Shown: one piece after another, positions 32,801-47,800 of the stretch
Layout of the letters: the number at the start of each line of letters is the position of its first letter
Numbering within the stretch: the first letter of the stretch is position 1
Assembly: GCF_965363235.1 (NCBI RefSeq)
Contig: NC_134840.1
Coordinates: 84,912,916-84,976,915, forward strand
Direction of reading: 5' to 3'
DNA: 64,000 bases
DNA from: Mytilus galloprovincialis
Lineage: Eukaryota > Mollusca > Bivalvia > Mytilida > Mytilidae
Notes under the pieces: generated by a model
What the model was told of the DNA's origin: nothing
The model's database searches: none
The model's input: only the letters and a program-made list of their open reading frames with translations
Translations under genes and position numbers: made by a program

Positions 32801-35800
32801 AGCTTTCAGAAAATTCAGTATGTTGTGTTTGTTATCAATCTGAACATTAATAGATAAGTTGAAAAATTGACTTATGGATTGAATACGATGTCCACTTGTG
32901 TAAGTTCTTAAATAGATTTGTAATTTTTTCTTGATTAGTTGTCATGGTAAGTTGTCATATTGTGAACATTTTTTTAATTTTCTGAACATATTTTAAAGTG
33001 ATAATGACAAGTTTGTGAGTAGGTGTATTGACTCATATAATTCCCTCTTGTTCGTTTGTTATTCGTTTTCTTGCATATTCACATATTTTTCATTGAAAGT
33101 GTACCATGATATTACCGCCCTAATAAATCAGTCCCTCCCCTTTATCAATCACCCCTCCTTGCCATGTTAATGTAGCCATCATAGAGCAACATATTATAAG
33201 GGACTGACCATTTAACTTCAAGGGGGGTTAAGGTGGGCTTTTTTTCTGAGTCAGAAAATGTTTATTTAGTTTGATGCTGTCAATCAAATTATTTTCAAAA
33301 TTTAGCACTATAAGGTATGGGATAAATCTGCACCCCCCTCCTTGAAATTAAAAATTAAATGGTCATTCCCTAACAACAGAAATTTTCATATTATGGATTT
33401 ACATTGTACTGATGTTTTTGCTAGTGTATTTGAAATGTCAGTAATGAAGCCAGCATTGTGTACATGTACTCAGTTTAGTAAAATGAATTTAAAATAAATT
33501 GTCTTGTAGATAAAAGAAGATAAATGGTAATGCCTGAGACGATTTTGTAATTGTGATTTAATATATAAATTGCTAAATGTTTTGTTTTTGATTTAATGAT
33601 TACTATTCTAAGTAAAGGGAGACATGTAATTATGTAATAATGTTGAAATGCCACTTATAAAGATTTCCTTTGATCACCACGATCCTCAAACATGCTCAGT
33701 CATTGAGCTCTATTTATTTTGTGATGCAATAATTATAAAGCTTATTTGATATTAAGCTTCTGTCCTTAAATCAAAGTTCATTGAAATCAATCGTAATGTT
33801 TCTTTTGCAATCGAGGAGCCGTTTTTCTTTTGTCTTTCTTGATTCTTGTCTGATCAGATAGGTATTTTATATAATACCACTTACATTTTAATACCAATTT
33901 TCTTGGTTTGAAGAAAACATTGTATTCTCTTAGATACTTGATTTCATGGTTTTGTCAAATTCTGCAAACAAGCCTGTTAGAAAGTTGTATTTTGTTCAAT
34001 ATTTAAATTGTGACTCATCTTTATTATTAATTAAATTCATGGACTGTAGTACCTAACGATAAATTATAAATCCTTAATATATATATATATAGGTTTAATT
34101 CAATCTTAGAATGTTAAATTCAGTAAAGCATTGAAAGGACAGGTTTTGTATCTAATTCAGGCCCGTAGCCAGGAATTTCCAAAGGGGGGTTCGTTGGCCT
34201 CAAAAACTCGACTTTAACAGTCACAATTCGAACAGAACGCTGACTTTAACAGTCATTATTTGTTTTCAAGGGGGGTTTGTCCGAACCCCCCTGGCTACGG
34301 GTATGTAATTTGCATCATCTGATTGCATGTAGACTTTTCTTCATCCATGAAGAACATAGACATTTCTTGCCATCGGTCCTCCACCAACAGTTAGGTATAA
34401 AGAAAACATTAAAATAATTGTTATGTTTATTATTAAATGATATGAGCAAATAAGCCCTAATACGGATAAATCAGCATGTGCAATACTAAAAACGTTTCAC
34501 TGTCGATATAAATCAAGATTTAATATTGCTCTTCGAACAGGGCCAATACAGAAAAAAGCGGGAAAAAAGCCGTATTAGCCCTTGGGCTAATACAGGACGT
34601 TCACTTCCGGTTTTCAATTTTATTATGCCATTACTTAACTCTGGAAGTATCGTTATGCATAAAAACATTTGTATAATATTTTTTAAATTAAAGTCATAAA
34701 ATAAACAGGTTAAATGATGTGCAATGTTTTGTAATGTCTTAAAGTTTTGAAACGGAAAAAACGAGGGCCAATACGGAAAAAAGGGGGAAAAAAGCTGTAT
34801 TGGCCCATGGGCTAATATGGGACGTTCACTTCCGGTTTTTAATTCTCTTATAATCATTTAATAAAAGTGTTATGAACTGGCTGTTTCTGTATTGGCACTG
34901 GTATAGATTCTCGGTCAGCTGTATTGGCCCTCGACCCTACAGGTCTCGAGGCCAATACAGCAAACCTTGAATCTATACCAGTGCCAATACAGAAACAGCC
35001 AGTAAATAACACTATATTATAATATAGATTATGTGGAGATGTGTTGTTTTTTTTTATATAAGACACTCGCTCTACAACCAAATAATAAAAACATGACGAC
35101 ATTAGAAAATCTAGTGTAGAAATCCAATAGGGAACATTTTGTAGTAATTAAACTATTTTTGTTAAGATGTTTTGGCCACTGGCCTTGTTCGGTTTCTTTT
35201 TTTCCCTCTAACCTAGATGACAGACAAGTTACTTTTCACAATTGTTAAGACTGCTTAATATACAAATATTTTTTTATAATGGTATAACATCTATGATAAC
35301 TTTTACAGCAGGATTTAATTTTTGTTACGTACCAAATGATCTGTCTGTCATCCTATTATGTATTAAACATGTTTGTATATAAACAAGCTATAAATATTAT
35401 TTCAATGTTATATATCTCCGCGGGGTACCATTTTTCTGATGTTAATTAAGGAAGTAAGATAAGCTACGATAATATTTGTCTAATAGAAATTGTCAAGGTT
35501 TTTTTTAGAAGGATGTCTTGGTAGCATGTGCCAATGTTACAATAATTAATATTTTTTTTATTTCTCAATAAATGAAAAAAGTAATTTGTTTGTAGTTTTT
35601 GACTTGATAATTGTCTCAAGGTCATTGTTGCCAGTTGTTTTTGCCTGATATAAGGGTCACATGACTCTGTTCAGAGTATTTATTGGTTGTCCATATTCTC
35701 GGCAATGCTAATGTATGAGCTATTGACACTTATCAATTTATAGTAGAAAAATGTTGTCACCCATGGTTGATGCTTATAATGTTAGGTTGCTGTCATATTG

Positions 35801-38800
35801 ACCTTTACCCAGAATCATTATTGATTATTATATTTATCAACTAGAGATACAATGAAGTTCAATTTGAACATGTAACCATTGAGATTTTTTTTTAATAATT
35901 GGTTTTCCCGTTTGAATGGTTTTACACTAGTAATTTTTGGGTCCTTTATAGCTAGTTGTTCGGTGAGCCAAGGCTCCGTGTTGAAGGCCGTACATTGACC
36001 TATAATGGTTTACTTTTATAAATTGTTATTTGGATGGAGAGTTGTCTCATTGGCACTCACACCACATCTTCCTATATCTATAATGTGGTAAAAGAGTCTG
36101 TTATTCTAATGATTGAAACAAAAATTATTTTAAGTATGGTACTCCAAAAAGATTTTGTGTGAAATCACAGACAATTAATTACTGTTAATCAATGGTGCTT
36201 TATCAAACATTTATCCAACTGGTCAAAACAAGTTGGTGACCTTCTGCTGTTGTTTTTTCTATGGTCAGGTTGTTGTCTCTTTGACAAATTCCCCATTTCC
36301 ATTCTCAATTTTATTATTATATTGGAGATTTAGAAAATTATAGCCAAGGTTATACATACTTTATATATTTATTGTGTTATTAAAATTTGCTGTTACAAAA
36401 TATTAGAAATTATTATAAATTAAGGAATGTATCTCCCTCATGCAAAGCTCTGATTCCTTTCACGGATTTGGCTATACTTTTTGGACCTTTTGGATTATAG
36501 CTCTTCATCTTTTATATAAGCTTTGGATTGCAAATATTTTGACCACGAGCATCACTGAAGAGACATGTATTGTCGAAATGCGCATCTGGTGCAAGAAAAT
36601 TGGTACCGTTAATTTTATTATAGATATTACAAGCTAGATCAGGGTTCAAGTGTACTTTTATATTGATTCCTTGGTATGTAGTAATAATCTTTGTCAGTCA
36701 GTTAATTATAAATATGTAAATAGGCATGCTAGATTATATTTGCTACAGACAATTATCACATACATATTTCAGGGTAATAATTTGTTCACTGAGGGAGAAT
36801 GATACTTTTATCCCTGGTTACAAGTGGCCATTATGATATTTTATGGCATTTTGTTTGCAAACTGTGTTTTATTTAGAGTCCAGACACTTTTACAGGATTT
36901 TATATGACATTTATAACACATGCTTACATGTTGGAGCGCATGTTTGACCACATTTTTCAGCATTTTTAGAAATCAACACCCTTTTGTTGAGCCTTCGACC
37001 TTAGTCAAAAAAGTGAGACATAGCGATCGTACATTCCGTCAGCGGTGGCTGCGGCCACAAATATCCACTCTGAGGTTAAAGTTTTTAAAATTTCAATAAC
37101 TTTCTTATACTATCCTGGATTTGTACCAAACTTGAACTAGCTAAATTGTTTATGATCAAAAGCTATTTATATCTGGAAGGAAATTTTGTTAAAATTTTGT
37201 ACCTGTTTTTCTGTATTTTTCATATAAATGGACTTAGTTTTTCTTGAAGTTAACATTACATACAGTCCGCTGTTAAGGTTTAAAACATTTATTTAATTCA
37301 TAAACTATCCTGGAATTTTACCAAACTTGGACAGAAGCTTCTTACAATCAAAAGATAGTATCATTAGAAATATTTTAATTGATTTTTTTCCTCATTTTGT
37401 TGAGCCTGCGATTAACGGCAAAAGTAGGCGAAACACTGGGTTCCGCGTAACCCTTACAAATTTTTATTATGATCTTTCAAAGGTTATTATAAAGGTGTTG
37501 TTTATACACAATATATTTCCTTAAACATATGCTAAGTTAATCTTTAAAGTGCAAAAGGAAATTCATAATGCTACAGTCAAGCAACTTCATTTGTATTGGA
37601 TCTGGTTTTTTTTTGTATTGGAAGCTTTTTAGGTTGTTACAAAAATGCAAGCATTTTAGAAAAAAATCAACAAATCAAGCTATCATTTGTGGGCTCTTTA
37701 CAGCTTGCTGTTTGGTGTGAACCAAGGCTCTGTGATGAAGGCCATATTATATTGACCTATAATTGCTTACTGTTAACACATTGTGACTTAGATGGAGAGT
37801 TGTCTCATTGGCACTCATACCATACCACATCTTCTTATTTATATTTGTATTTTTTTGTCAAATGCTTTAGTAACTATCTTAAGAGTGTTATTTATTACAA
37901 GGAAATGGGTTCACTTTATATGATAGATTTCTGCTGTGCAGTATCTGTTTTATGGAAATAGGAAATGTTCATTGTTAATTCTTATATCCTTGTCTTTCTG
38001 CATAAAAACCTACAGTGTACATGTATTTTACTTTTTGAGTTGCAGCATATTTGGCTTGTAATTTTGGTCTGGATGTCATATAAACTGTTAATTTAGGAGA
38101 ATGAATTCTAACAATTTTCAATTGAAAATGCAAAAACTCATTATTTTTAACCGGATTTTTGTGACAAAAATGTCGGTTATTGATTTGGGGATGTACGGCG
38201 GGCGGCCGGGCGGCTGGGCAGTCAGGCAGTCGGGCGGCCGGGCGGTCGGGCGGGCGGCAATCAAATGTTGTCCGTGCATTAACTCATGAACGGTTCAGCC
38301 AAAGCTTTTAAAATTTTAATATGTTGTTACTGACAACTAAATGAAGGTCAAGTTCAATAATGGCGATTTTGACATTTACCGTTCAGGAGTTATGGTTCTT
38401 GAAAGATTGAAAAATGGAGTTTTCAGTCGTGTCCCTGCATTTAAGCATGAACTGTTCTACCAAAGCTGCCCAAATTTTAATATGTTGTTACTGATGACAA
38501 AATGGAGGTCAAGTTCAATAATGACGATTTTGACTTTTACCGTTCAGGAGTTATGGTTCTTGAAAGATTGAAAAATGGAGTTTCCAGTTGTGTCCGTGCA
38601 TTTACTCATGAACTGTTCTACCAAAGCTTCCCAAATTTTATGATGTTGTAACTGATGACAAAATAGAGGTCAAGTTAAATAATGACGATTTTGACTTTTA
38701 CCTTTCAGGAGTTATGGTTCTTGAAAGATTGAAAAATGGTGTTTCCTGTCGTGTCCGTGCATTTTCTCATGAACCATTCAACCAAAGCTTTTGAAATTTT

Positions 38801-41800
38801 TATATGTTGTTACAGATGACAAAATAGAGGTCAAGTTCAATAATGACGATTTTGACTTTTACCGTTTCCATTCACGTTGTTGCATTTACTCATGAACCAT
38901 TCAATCTAAGCTTTTCAAATTTTAATATGTTGATACTGATGACAAAATGGAGGTCAAATTTGATATTGACGATTTTCACTTTCACCATTCATCAGTAATG
39001 GTTCTTGTGATATTGCCAGGACACAAATAAATATTAATAAATTCGGTTTGCTGTCGTTGTGACAGCCTCTTGTTACAAATAAAGACATAAAAACAAAACA
39101 CAATATGTACAAAATATAATCAAAACATTAAGGTGATATATAAAAAACGGGAGATGTGTGGTAAAACTTATAAGAAAGATAGCAACCCAACACGTTTACC
39201 ATTGTTAACATCATACGTTATTATTTTTACAGAGATTGGTAGAACAGCTAAGAATTAAAGAAGAAAGTCGAGGATTTGTTGGACAGCCATTAAAGGTAGG
39301 TCAAGGATATTTGAAGCTCTGAATTAGATTTACGGGAACAATTGTGTTCATTTAGTCTCTTTTCTTGTTCAATATAAGTTATATAACAATATTTTAATGA
39401 AATGTCACCTGGCACATTAGGTCAATTTACACAGTAACCAATATAAAATCTTTCCAACAAACCCAGTGTATTTCCATTCTCAATTTTATTTTTTACAGAG
39501 TTTGTCTTTAGTGCCGTGTGGAGGCAGTAGAGTGCCTCCCGGTGCTTCAGGTTTATGCTCTTATAATATACTAGATTATGGAGTGTGTGTCCGAGCGAGA
39601 ACTGCTCTAGTTCATTACTTTAGGAATATTTATCAAAAAGTAGTATGTTTTTTATTTGGTCGGGTTGTTGTCTCTTTGACACATTCCCCATTTCCATTCT
39701 CAATTTTATTTTATACATACCAACTATTGAGTTTTCATTGAGATGTTACATGCTATGCTTGTTAGTGATAGATAGTCTTTGTCATCAATCATTCTACTCT
39801 TTTTTTGCCAGGTTGCTGTCTTCTAACTTGCTGATTTATTGACTATTCCCCTATTATCCTTTCATATATATTTCTTATTATACGACCGCAAAAATTTTAA
39901 TTTTTCATCGTATATTGCTATCATGTTGGCGTCGTCGTCGTCCTGCGTCGTCTTACGTCTTGTTTTAGATTGGCATATCATATTCTAAAGATTCAGCTGT
40001 TTATTATATATTTTAGATTAAAGGAAATACCTAAAATGAACAAGCTAAAAATAACACTAATTCAAGGTCTCTTTTTTTAATTTTTATTTTGAAAATGTGA
40101 ACTTCTCAGACCAGATGACTGTGTTGATGTCATATTTGGTAATTAGTATTTTTACGTGTTTTGGAAAAAGTAATGGATTTTTATTGAAAATTGCTATTTT
40201 AGTTAGCAACAGTGAAGTCAACTTTCACTTTTTATTAAATTATAAATATTTCTTTTGAAGGCTTGATGTTATGGTGATGTTATGATTGTTTATTATTTTT
40301 TTAGCAACATCTGTTACAGAGGAAGCAACCAGCAGTTAGTCCTGAGAATATAAATTCAAGTCTTTCTCCACGATCCCAGACGGCAAAACAATGGGGACCT
40401 GCAAAACATGCCAATAGAAATGATTTCTATGATCTCATTAGGTAAGGCAGTTTCAGATGCTGGAATGTGGTAGATTGCATTTTGTAGATTTATTAATGTT
40501 GTTTGTTGTTTGTTGCCTAAATTCAGTTTCTTTTGGATTTTTCATGCAAAATATATGTATAAAAATGATTGTTCAACTTAATGAAACTGTACAAGAAATA
40601 ATCAAAACTAGTATCTCAATTGTTTGTTAAACAATTGAAAGGTCTTTCTTGTAAAAGTGATATTTTCGAAATGTTATTTGTACGACCTTTCGTTTGATAT
40701 ACGACAAGCATACCTGCTGAAACTTTTCGCTTTTTACACTTAATGACCTCATCCGCCTACATTTTCGAGATCGAAAGTATGATATATGTAACATAGACTT
40801 GATGATCTTTCATTTGATTTGCGACAATGCCATGTTCTAGAAAGTTTGATTTTTGCACTTAATAACCCCATCCAACTGATTTTTGGAGGCCAGGAATTTG
40901 ATATATCAAATGTATGCATCATGACCTTTCATTTGATATACAACAACCTTATTTGTTTTTTGAACTCAATGACCCCACCCAACCAATTTTTTGGGGGATG
41001 TCAATTTAAAATTTGAAATGTATGCTTTATGTTCATTCATTTGATATGCGACAACCTTAATTACAATCTGAGAAATTTGAATTTTTGCACTAAATGACCC
41101 CACCCTTCCCCCTTGGATGAAAAAGGGGTTTAAAATTTTCATTTTTAAGTAGAGTTTATTGAGACCTTCAATTTGATATATCAAATGACCCCATTTGACA
41201 AAGTGCCTAAAATGATGCAATATCAACTCTGCTCGCAAAATTTCGAACTGCATTACCTCTTAAACGACAATAGATATCTCAAATCTGATAAATGATAAAT
41301 GATCTGCACTTAAAGGTCAACATTGTAGAAAAAAAATTGGTATAATTCCAAAGTTTATCAAGGTCACAATGAATCATCAAATATATGATGCAATACTAAA
41401 CTTGAGAACCGGAAGTCGTAGAGACATAAGACTACCACCATTTAACTCAGGACCACTTGACCTTTCAAATTTCACGAAGTCAAGGTCATAGTACACTTTG
41501 AAGGTCAAAGTAAAATTTCATCATGACCTGACAATGACCTCAAATTGAAGGTCTTAAAATACTGTTAATTTTTGCAGTATATAGTAGGTTGCTATCTGTT
41601 TCCTTTCATAAGATATTCACACAAAACTATACTTTTAAGAATTATTCCGTTGTAAGTTTTGAACAGATGGTCGGACATTATTGAGCTTAATGTATAAAAT
41701 GTAGAGCTCGTCAGAGGAACATTTTATACACAGTATGTATGCAGCAAACTCTTATCGTTTTCCTAATATGTAAGCTTGAAATTGCAGCGTAAATTTTTTT

Positions 41801-44800
41801 TGCACTCTGTGACCTTTAACCTTGGATGCAAATTAAAGGTCACATGAACTAAAGATTATTGGTGAAGATCCCAAATCTCTACGACATCTGGTTCTCAAAA
41901 TACAAATTTTCAAAAATTATGTATAATTTTTCCAGGGAAATAACTCCTTTAAAGGGTTGTTAACAAAATAAATGTTTATGTTTATCAACATTGCCATCTG
42001 TTCTTGTACATGCTGCCATTTTGAAATTGACTCTATCTCAAAAACGTTTTAAAAAAAATGCAAATAAAGGAAATTGCTTCAAGGAGATATATATAACTCG
42101 CAAAATGAATGATGAAATCCTACGCAGCCTCATACAGTAATACATCATGATGAAATCTGCCTATCATCCAAATAAGGTAATGATATCTTTAAAAACAACG
42201 TGAGGGGGCCATGTTGTAAAAAAACAATAAATGGAGATAACTTATAAAGAGGATTATGAAATCCTTAACAGGGTCATCTGGTAATACCTCATGATGAGGT
42301 CTATCAATAGTCCATATTTGGTTTTGATAACTTCAAAAGAAACATGGGGAGGCCATAAAAAAAAAAAATGTTGGAAGAAAAAAAAGAAAAAGAAAAAACA
42401 TTAGAAAAACAATAAGGTCTTTCCTCATGTAGGGGAAAGACCTTAATTTTTGAGTAATATAGCTGTTGCTTCTGTTTTATTATTGCATAGCATAGAAAAA
42501 AGTCGGAGGGTTACAAAGCTTTAAGGAAATATAAAAATTTATGACAAGAAAAATTATCCTTATATATAATGTTATTTACTTTTGAGACGCATAATATACT
42601 TTCTATGGTTTCAGTTCAAGGACAATCTCAAAATAAATTTTCTATTCAAAGTAAATCAATTTAAATAACTGTATTTGAAGAAATTTGTTTTTTGATATAC
42701 TGCTCTTTTAAGGGATCATTATGATCAAAAACTTATTAAGAACTCCCAAGCTTTAATCAGACATAAAACTTGATATCTCTAATCACTTCGTTTACTTTGA
42801 ATATTTTGCATTCATGTAAATAATTGATTAAGTTAAAGGTAAATAGAAACGTTTTTAACAGACATACATAATTGTCATGATAAAAGGAATTTCATGACCT
42901 ACTTTGTTGTTGGATTGTAAACATTTAATGAATGAAATGTCCTGACCTTAGCTCTACATGATATCATTCTGGGAAGGTCCCTAAAAATGAAAATAAATGC
43001 TTTCATAATGCAAAAATAATGAATTGGTTAAACCTCAAAACTTTAATAAAGATTAAATCACCAAGAACCTCAAAAACATGAAAAACATATAAAAAGGATA
43101 ATAGACAGATAATGGTGGCCAAAGTTTTGACCTTATAAATATAAAAATAAGAAGATGTGGTATGATTGCCTGGGTATGCTGTATTACAATAAAACCAAAT
43201 TTACATGTCAGCCATTATGTTTTGTAACCAGTAAATTACTTGTTCAGATTAAGATCGAAAGGTGGAATTCTGATAAATTCATCGTTATTTAATATGCTAC
43301 TTGAAACATGGTGTAGATGCAATTCAAACATGCTAACAATTTTATAAAATGATTCTATAACAATACAAATAAAATAAAAAAAACTTGAGATAAAAAATTT
43401 TTTGGTTTTTTTATCAGGACTAATCCTAGAAACTTTACAGTGGTGGTAAACAATGGAGTGACAAGGTCAGAGAATTTATCTGGTTTAGCAAGTTATGATG
43501 AGGGTCATAATAGTGATGGCATGTACGCTGAAGCCTTGGCGGATGAGGTGACGAAGATATCTACACATGACGTAGAAGATTCTGCTTTAGAGGACTGTTT
43601 TAGACATGTTTGCAAGGTAATACTGTGGAATCTAATGCAACAACGTTTGTAACGTTCATTTTGATTGGATAACGTCACTTATCTACATGGCAGATGGTAT
43701 ATGACAGATTTTAAATTCATGTTTTAACGTTGTTTTCTGTCAGTTTCATTAGAATGGAGATAACAATATTGTATTTTAAGCTCTGACGGCATCAATTGGG
43801 GATCTGATGGTCGCAAATACCCGTTTACTGTCTCTGCTAACGCGTTGCCAGTAAACTTAATTTGCGACCATCAAATGCCCAATTGATGCCGTCGGAGCTT
43901 AGAATACAATACAGTTATCTCCTAATTCATTATTTGTTTGTGGGATATAAAGTTTTTTGATTTCATGGGTTGTAGTGGTTGGTGCATCGGACTACTAATA
44001 CAAGGGTTTCTAGTTCAATCCCCGTTCAGGGGAGAAAATTTCAGGGACTGAATTTTGGGCTCTCCCTTGACACCATTTGCGAGTATGGTCTTGAGAAACA
44101 ATGATAGTCAGTCAAAGGTGACAATAAATGGCTACCCATTGTTAAGAGAGAGTCCTATCTCTTGCACGTAAAAGACACCCTTGTAGATTTTGAAAAAGAG
44201 CAGGCTAATGCCGCTACAAGGACGCACTCACACCTGCAAAAATGAATGGGTTTCTGTATAATTTTTAAACCAATTCATTCCAAAGAAATTTTTGATGGGC
44301 ACTCCAAGGGCACTGAAACATGCTTGAAATACCAACAAAAAAATAAACAAATGTAGGCAATCTAGATACTGTTTCCTAGTATGGATTATATTTTGTTTTA
44401 AATGAAGAGTAATTATTATGCTTATGGAAATCAATTTAATAAAATTTATAAAATTGTCATTGCATGTAACTAAAATGTACCAGTTTGGATTTTATGCACA
44501 CTAAACAGTATGTTCTCTTGTGGTACATATGTAGCATGAAATCAGCATCCAATCTAAAGAACAATTACTTTCAGGAAATGAATACACATTCTTTAATTCA
44601 AGTTCCAATATTCGATTATAATTGTTATTTCAGGGTAAAGTAGAAAATATGCAGACATTATTACCTTACAGGAAGACACAGCAATTAAACAGATCACAAA
44701 CTGCATTTAGTACAGGTTTTACTGTAAGGTAAGATTGTAATTACAGATAAAGGTTTTGCCATGCAGCAGACAGTCAGACAAAAGTTTCATTGATTTGATT

Positions 44801-47800
44801 TCAAAAAGATACAGGCAGATTTGATCAATGAAAATTTCTCTATCCATTCAACAATCATAGATGTCCTTCTTATAAACTAAAAATAGGACATTTTATCAAT
44901 GTTGGTCTTTTTTACTTAGGCTATTTTGGAGTGTTTAGAGACTATTATTGCTTGCCAACCAAGATGGCTTCTTTGAAATAGCAATTGAATTTTAAAAAGA
45001 TACAGGCAGATTTGATCAATGAAAATTTTCTTTATCCATTCAACAATAATAGATGTTCTTAACATAAACTGAAAATAGGACAGTTGTTTTTGTCAGTGTA
45101 GGCAATTTTGAAGTGTTTGAGGACTATTATTGCTTGCCACTGAAGATGGCTTCCTAATTGAAATATAAATTAAATCAATATTTTGTTTTTTGCATAATAT
45201 GGATAAGAACAAAAATTTATGATCAAGTGACAATGTCCAAACAAATTCTTGGTAGATAGTTGAAAAAAAAACACTATCGATTATCTAAACCATTTCCAAA
45301 TTTCCTTCACTCTTGATTATTTGAAAAATTATATTTTCTCATGTGATTATTTATTTGTGTGAAAGGAGGCAAAATTCTATGCCTTGTTGAATTTCTAAGC
45401 TCTAAAATTGTTTTAAATAATTTTCTTATTTTTTTGTTTAACAGGAGTTACAGAAATCCCAAAAGTGCAGAAATAATGGCTAACTTTAATCAAACTGGAC
45501 GTCCAAAAACAGTACCATCACAGCCAAGTCGACCACTGGTGCCCAGTCCCTATTTCTTTAGATATTATAGTAATCCATATACAAAATATTCATTAAGTGC
45601 TAAAAATGGAAGGACTACTCCATCTTCTAAGTTTGAAAGTAAGTTTATGTTTTTTTATTGTTTGGTTATCTGATGAAGTGTAGAAAAACCAGGTATTTTG
45701 ATGAAATGTTGATGAAAGTGACAAGATGAAATTCAATAATTTCCAATCATGGTGGTGAATTTTTAAAACCAATGTTGTTAGCTTGACTTATTATAAGGAA
45801 AATATTTTAGTTTACCGGTATGTTGAAGAATTACTCTAGAACCTCTCTTAATTTTTAATGGTATATTTTTTTACAAATAGATAATTAGATTGAAAAAAAA
45901 TCATGATTAATGTTTAAAAAATCCATATATAAACGAGTTACCTTCTAAGCTAGGTTTGACAGACTTTGTAATGTAAGAAAACAATATCTTGTCATTTTTA
46001 CTTGATAATCATTAACTTTTAGAGTAGGACAAAATCTTTATGTAATTAAATTCTAGGGAAGTATTTCAAGAAAAATTTAAGAAAAATTCACCTCTGAGGA
46101 TATCCCAGTTATTAAATAAAGTTTTCAAATAATAAAAAAGTATCAACGGTTTTCACTAGCATCTAGAGAATCGGCAAATTCAAATTTCTTATCAAGTCCT
46201 ATGATGTACAGGACAGTATGCGTTCTTTGAATGATTAATCCAATAACAGGAGAACATTCTTGTCAGACAAAACTACGTGGAGAGGAAATGAGATGTAATT
46301 GTAAATATAAGAGAAGATAATTAGGTACCACCTATCGGCATATACTGCTGTAACTTCATATGACCTATATATTGTATTTCCATATAAGGACATGGTATGA
46401 TAAGGACATTTTGTGTCCTAGTTTTTTCACTGAAAGATGTACTTTTGATTAAGATTTCTATTTATGTCTGCAGCAATAATATCTAATCCAAGTATAGACA
46501 CTTCCAATTTAATGACGTCCTGATAAATGTGATTATGAAGTTATAAAAAAGATATTAAGAGTTTTCTTTGGTAATAAAAACTAAAACAAGACTGCTTGAG
46601 CAGGTCAAAAGGGAATGTTTGTTTTCAATGTTTAAAGGATTTTTTTTTCATTCATTCAAAACAGATTCTTCCATTTTATACTCTGTAGAATACAATATTT
46701 TTCATCTCTTGATGGTTAAATTTTCCGATTTGCTTGCCAACCCTTGCATTTAAAAATTTGAAATTTAACTACCTTGATTTGATAAATATTATAATTATGG
46801 CAGTATTGATATGGAAAATATTTACAAGAATAATGAATAAGCAGTGCTTTCTATTTTAAAGCTGCTTCATATTATTTATGCAGACAAGCCTTCAGATATT
46901 TTATGTGCTCAGGAATAGCAAATGTATTGTCATAAGTGTAAATTATTCCTAATTGTAGCGTCATTAAAGTTTTACAAAGTGATATTCTATTTTGATTAAA
47001 CAATTATTATATATTTTACTTTTATATTTCGTAAAATGCTGCTTGAATTTATATTTCAATTTTTTAAAAATTAAAGGGATATAACTCTAGGAAATATCTG
47101 TAGAACAGTGTTTCTCTTTAGATGGTTAAATGATAAGCAGCTAATTTCAAAATGTGTCCCTGAAATCAATTCTCCTAAGAGAGCAATATACTTTACATAT
47201 AAAATGATGATGGGAGTTTTTAATGACCTTGACTGGCTATACAGCCCTCACATGGTCAGTCCAGTGTATATAAAAGGAAGAAATAGTTATAAACATTTTA
47301 TTTTTATTTACAGTTAAAATAAGTAAGTCCTGTCACCTTCAAACTAAAAGGCTGTTTGTTTATTTCACGAATTTTGTTTATCTATTCATAGTAACAGTCT
47401 GTTGCAATGCAACCATCAATCAATCATTTTTCTGAAATACATTTAGAAAGCTGTCATTGCAATAACACTTGTTGTGGGCTTTGGCCATGTTTAGCAGTCA
47501 CCAATCAGTCAATCATATTAAGCGCAAGGGAAACAACTCTTGGAAATTTTGACAGAACTTCAGATTCATTTTAACTAAGATGCGAAGTTTTTATGATAAT
47601 GAGTGATCGAGGAAATACAAAAGTTGATGCATGCAAACTAAAAAAAAAAATCATGATATTAACTTTCTGTTGATGATATTTCTTGATCCACATAAAAAAT
47701 AAAAGAAATCACATTATTACACACTTCAAAAGGGTAAATAATTATAATTTGCATAAATAAGAAAGCAAAAAACTGTGTTTATAATATTATCATATCTCGA

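Noticed and set aside
32464-32857. Three overlapping plus frames of 109-128 codons
   Set aside because: All come from the 34-bp minisatellite and cycle through the same peptide in three phases; no splice or start context.
43966-44030. Possible tRNA gene
   Set aside because: A- and B-box-like motifs are present but the arms do not form a full cloverleaf, and the sequence continues into a repeat body that recurs at 48744, so it is a SINE head.
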